Shown here piece after piece: positions 61,361 through 64,000 of a stretch of DNA of 64,000 nt. How positions within the stretch are numbered: position 1 is the first letter of the stretch; the number at the start of each line of letters is the position of its first letter. The notes beneath the pieces were generated by a model. The model saw only the letters and a list, made by a program, of their open reading frames with translations. It made no database searches and was not told the DNA's origin. The stretch is from positions 1-64,000 of the forward strand of contig JAPHTP010000004.1 of assembly GCA_026196875.1 (NCBI GenBank). The letters run 5' to 3'. The position numbers and the translations under genes are program-made. Source of the stretch: Kangiellaceae bacterium (GTDB lineage Bacteria > Pseudomonadota > Gammaproteobacteria > Enterobacterales > Kangiellaceae).

Positions 61361-61927
61361 ATGGCTAAAATTATCGCACTGGCAGGCAGTTTAAGAGCAA
61401 ATTCTTTTAATAAACAACTAATTAAGGTTGCTGCACAAGGAGCCGAAGAAGCTGGCGCAGAAGTGCAGGTGGTGGACCTTGCCGACTTTAATATCCCACT
61501 ATTTTCGGAAGATGTGGAAGCTGAAGGTACACCTTCAGGCGTCAACGATCTTAAACATCTATTTGCTCAGAGCCAGGGGATCCTTTTAGCCAGCCCCGAA
61601 TATAACGGTTCAATTACCGGTGTTTTAAAGAACGCATTGGATTGGTTATCTCGCCCTTCAAAAGACACCAATATAGGTTCGGCTTTTCAGGGAAAAGTCG
61701 CTGGCATAATGGCGACTTCTCCAGGTGGGCTGGGTGGGATCCGTGGGCTAAGCCACACCCGTGACATTCTTTTTAACCTCGGTGTAATTGTTAATCCAAA
61801 ACAACTGGCAGTGCCTTCTGCTTACCAGGTATTCGATGAACAAGGAAATATCAAAGATCAAAAAATGGAACAAAATGTAAAAGATTTAGGCGCTCAAATT
61901 GCCAAGTTAGCTCGCTCCTTAGCATAG
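61361..61927 (+). CDS. NADPH-dependent FMN reductase (flavodoxin-like)
   Basis: 188 residues. Flavodoxin-like FMN sites: LAGSLRANSFNKQL (phosphate loop) and LASPEYNGSITGVLKNALDW. Similar to the NAD(P)H-dependent FMN/quinone/chromate reductases (ArsH/ChrR-like). Co-transcribed with a cytochrome b561 gene 26 bases downstream and divergent from the LysR gene, indicating an induced redox detoxification pair. Confidence 0.9.
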   Translation: MAKIIALAGSLRANSFNKQLIKVAAQGAEEAGAEVQVVDLADFNIPLFSEDVEAEGTPSGVNDLKHLFAQSQGILLASPEYNGSITGVLKNALDWLSRPSKDTNIGSAFQGKVAGIMATSPGGLGGIRGLSHTRDILFNLGVIVNPKQLAVPSAYQVFDEQGNIKDQKMEQNVKDLGAQIAKLARSLA

Positions 61928-61953
61928 CATTGTGAAACTTTGAGGACACAACA

Positions 61954-62484
61954 ATGAAATATCCAACCAGCTTACGCATCCTTCATTGGCTTATGGCGGC
62001 GATCATTATTGGCTTGATTATAATCGGGTTTATTATGTCAAATACGCCTGCAGACGCACCGCACAAATATGATCTGTATCCTCTCCATAAGGCCTTTGGT
62101 TTCATCGTATTACTGCTCTTAATGGTGAGAGTACCAACTAGATTCCGCGGTAAAATTCCTGATCCATCAAGTACTCTTAAAGACTGGGAAGTAAAACTAA
62201 GTCATCTTGTTCACGTGTTGCTTTATTTAAGCATGCTTTCGATGACTATTTCAGGATTCTTGATGAACTCTACTTATCCTTATGTTCAGGGCTTGGACTT
62301 GTTTGGCTTAATTACTGTTCCGGACATTACACCGAAAAGTGAGTTTTGGAATGGCATTATGCACACAATACACAGTGTATCTGCATGGACGTTAACCAGC
62401 TCGCTAGTGCTTCACCTTGTCGGTGTTATCAAACATCGATATTTAGATGGACCAGATAGTGATGTATTAAAGCGGATGATTTAG
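61954..62484 (+). CDS. Cytochrome b561-family membrane protein
   Basis: 176 residues with four membrane helices. Haem-ligand His are visible in RILHWLMAAI, PLHKAFGFIV, MHTIHSVSAW and LVLHLVGVIKH. It resembles the bacterial b561 superoxide or quinone oxidoreductases (CybB type). It would pass electrons between quinones and an acceptor at the inner membrane. Ribosome site GAGGACAC. Second gene of the LysR-linked pair. Confidence 0.88.
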   Translation: MKYPTSLRILHWLMAAIIIGLIIIGFIMSNTPADAPHKYDLYPLHKAFGFIVLLLLMVRVPTRFRGKIPDPSSTLKDWEVKLSHLVHVLLYLSMLSMTISGFLMNSTYPYVQGLDLFGLITVPDITPKSEFWNGIMHTIHSVSAWTLTSSLVLHLVGVIKHRYLDGPDSDVLKRMI

Positions 62485-62515
62485 AAAAGACTTAATTAAA
62501 TTCATACTCAAAGTT

Positions 62516-62546
62516 TTTCGCTCCACATTATTTATGCGGAGCGAAA
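62516..62546. terminator. Hairpin between convergent genes
   Basis: TTTCGCTCC (62516-62524) and GGAGCGAAA (62538-62546) form a perfect 9-bp stem. Short T runs flank it on both strands. It may terminate both the cytochrome b561 and cyclophilin transcripts. Confidence 0.6.
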
Positions 62547-62576
62547 TTACATTTGCTTAATTGCTTGTCTGCCTAA

Positions 62577-63341
62577 TTACTTTCTTCTAACTGAGATAAG
62601 TCCGAATGCAAGTAATAGTAAAAACGCTGCAGCGCCACTTCCTGATGAAGAAGTTGTTGTATCAGGCGCAGGACCAATGTTAGCAGGTGGATTTAGTCCA
62701 GTAGCTGTATCAGTATTTGCATCAATAATAGTTACTCGATTAATAATAATTAAATTCGTATCATCTGGATTATTTCCTTGGGTGTAGTTCTGCAATGGCA
62801 ATTCGCCAAGCGCTGCAGAAGTGGAACTAAAATTGTATCTGTCTAATCCTGCAATTTGATCAATTATCCCCATTCCGTTGCCAGTCACTTCGCCAAACAC
62901 TGTAAATCCTGAGTTAGTTCGATCAAGATTTTCGCTATTATTGCTTAAATTGAAAAACCATTGACTTGTGGCACTGTTAGGATCGCCTGATAATTTAGCC
63001 ATCGCAATGGTGCCTCTTACGTTTGAATAAACGGGTTCGTTAGTAACTGCAGGTTGGGTAGTGATCGCAGTGACGGGCCAACTTGAATTGTAAGCGAAAC
63101 CCCCGCCTTGAATTACAAATCCAGGCACTGATCGATGAATGATAATATTTTCGTATGCTCCTGAATTCACATAACTTAGAAAATTTGCAACCGTTTCGGG
63201 CGTACCCTGGTCGTAGAGGTTTACTTCAAAGTTTCCTAGTGATGTTTCAAATTGTACTATGGTTGCTTTTGCTTCTTGCGAGACGGTCAAGCTCGCTAGC
63301 ACAGCCGCAGCTCCCCAAATGGCTTTTTTCAAAAAATTCAT
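62577..63341 (-). CDS. Secreted cyclophilin-type peptidyl-prolyl isomerase with GlyGly-CTERM tail
   Basis: 254 residues with a signal peptide (cleavage near AKA-TI). Cyclophilin core ~28-190: VQFETSLGNFEVNLYDQ, IIIHRSVPGFVIQGGGF, SATSQWFFNLSNN, NSGFTVFGEVTGNGM. A Ser/Thr/Pro-rich linker leads to SSSGSGAAAFLLLLAFGL and ISVRRK, a GlyGly-CTERM-like sorting signal: a small-residue motif, a helix and a basic end. Such tails are processed by rhombosortase for export to the surface; no rhombosortase is in the window. It should assist protein folding in the envelope. Confidence 0.87.
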   Translation of the reverse strand: MNFLKKAIWGAAAVLASLTVSQEAKATIVQFETSLGNFEVNLYDQGTPETVANFLSYVNSGAYENIIIHRSVPGFVIQGGGFAYNSSWPVTAITTQPAVTNEPVYSNVRGTIAMAKLSGDPNSATSQWFFNLSNNSENLDRTNSGFTVFGEVTGNGMGIIDQIAGLDRYNFSSTSAALGELPLQNYTQGNNPDDTNLIIINRVTIIDANTDTATGLNPPANIGPAPDTTTSSSGSGAAAFLLLLAFGLISVRRK

Positions 63342-63604
63342 TTTATAACACGCTCTTGAATAGAATTAATTAGTTATCCGATTATCAATTTTTCTGTCTA
63401 ACAGACGGAATCGCACAGAATAGTTGGGTGCCTAAACGATGACAAGAGACTAATTCCCCTTTTTACAAAAAATTACTTTTTATCTCTTGGGTCTATTACT
63501 CTATAGTCTGAAGATTAAGCAGTAGTCCCTAGCTTTTAGCTAAATTTCAAAAATCAGCCTATATCAACTAAATTTAAAGCATACAAATAAAAACAAGGAC
63601 CCTC

Positions 63605-64000
63605 ATGCTAGCAGCCTCAATGATTTATCTCTGCGCCGCGGTAATATCCGTGCCAATTGCCAAACGCTTGGGACTTGGCTCAGTTTTAGGGTATCTTCTG
63701 GCTGGAATATTAATCGGACCATTCGCCCTCAAACTCGTCGATAACCAAACTGACGTAATGCACTTCGCCGAATTTGGCGTCGTTATGATGTTGTTTTTGA
63801 TAGGCCTCGAACTCAGACCTGGGCTTTTATGGGGGTTAAGAAAAACAATCTTAGGTTTAGGTGGACTGCAAGTTACACTGACCGCCTTAATTGCGACATT
63901 CTTTGTCATGCAGCTATCGACCTTAAGCTGGAAAACCTCGTTAGGTATTGGGCTTGCGATAGCCCTTTCATCAACAGCGATAGTTATTCAATCTTTATCC
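63605..64000 (+). CDS. Kef-type cation:proton antiporter, N-terminal part
   Basis: 132 codons are in the window; the gene continues past the right edge. ATG 63605 follows AAGGA. The sequence [66 protein letters not shown] and [11 protein letters not shown] is that of the KefB/KefC/CPA2 membrane domain. The end of the window falls in the HKxxSSTA-like region, so the C-terminal TrkA-N regulatory domain, if any, is not seen. Confidence 0.9.
   Translation, partial: MLAASMIYLCAAVISVPIAKRLGLGSVLGYLLAGILIGPFALKLVDNQTDVMHFAEFGVVMMLFLIGLELRPGLLWGLRKTILGLGGLQVTLTALIATFFVMQLSTLSWKTSLGIGLAIALSSTAIVIQSLS

Overview
The window reads as chromosomal DNA of a moderately A+T-rich, free-living, probably marine gammaproteobacterium. 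Supporting signs are a FadB/FadA pair with FadR- and PsrA-type operators, a PqiABC system, outer-membrane-style lipoproteins, a GlyGly-CTERM protein, an EAL and a PilZ c-di-GMP protein, and many solitary sensors and transporters. Oceanospirillales or Kangiella-like relatives are my guess. That guess rests on gene style only, because no rRNA or other taxonomic marker is present. I see no tRNA, rRNA, CRISPR array, prophage or intact insertion sequence. One short MITE-like element lies at 33335-33486.

Layout. 1-9.9 kb: a cut Mpo1-like gene, a 7TM GGDEF-EAL protein, the fadBA operon, an IMP-like class B1 metallo-beta-lactamase and a methyltransferase. 9.9-11.8 kb: a long leader with three terminator-like hairpins and tiny ORFs in front of a solitary, divergent EF-Tu paralogue. 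12.1-17.5 kb: a GNAT protein with a small acidic partner, then a tightly coupled leftward operon (desaturase, saccharopine-dehydrogenase-like reductase, DUF4166, COQ7-like di-iron protein) preceded by a membrane AraC regulator. 17.6-24.4 kb: a Crp/Fnr-like regulator, ElaA-type GNAT, EamA transporter, FosA-like enzyme, LURP-one-like protein, a BlaI/BlaR1-M56-TonB pair with two clear TACA-N2-TGTA operators, and a periplasmic peroxiredoxin.

25-31 kb: a membrane Ser/Thr kinase whose exported half holds four TPR-like repeats, each with a Cys-x7-Cys pair, then a probable lipoprotein, then a three-gene operon of two DUF2589-type proteins and an unknown helical protein behind a dyad-rich leader. 31-38 kb: a degenerate response regulator, a secreted vWA protein and the lipid-transport operon pqiA1-pqiA2-pqiB-pqiC. 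38-51 kb: a hybrid histidine kinase, TrmK-like methyltransferase, M35 protease, fatty acid hydroxylase with divergent AraC regulator, a large HELGH metalloprotease without signal peptide, and PilZ and DUF4824/DUF2157-like genes. 51-64 kb: an M16 lipoprotein protease, EamA transporter, a sulfur cluster (GlxA-type regulator, phosphatase-like protein, split YeeE/YedE, Cys-less rhodanese), TMEM175-like channel, LysR with FMN reductase and cytochrome b561, secreted cyclophilin, and the start of a Kef-type antiporter.

The strongest candidates for undescribed biology are three. First, the divergent EF-Tu with its attenuator-like leader; it differs from ordinary EF-Tu at positions tied to elfamycin binding. 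Second, the DUF2589 operon beside the Cys-repeat kinase. Third, the desaturase/SDH/DUF4166/COQ7-like operon. The IMP-like beta-lactamase is a notable chromosomal resistance-type gene. All family calls come from reading motifs by eye; no database search was run.
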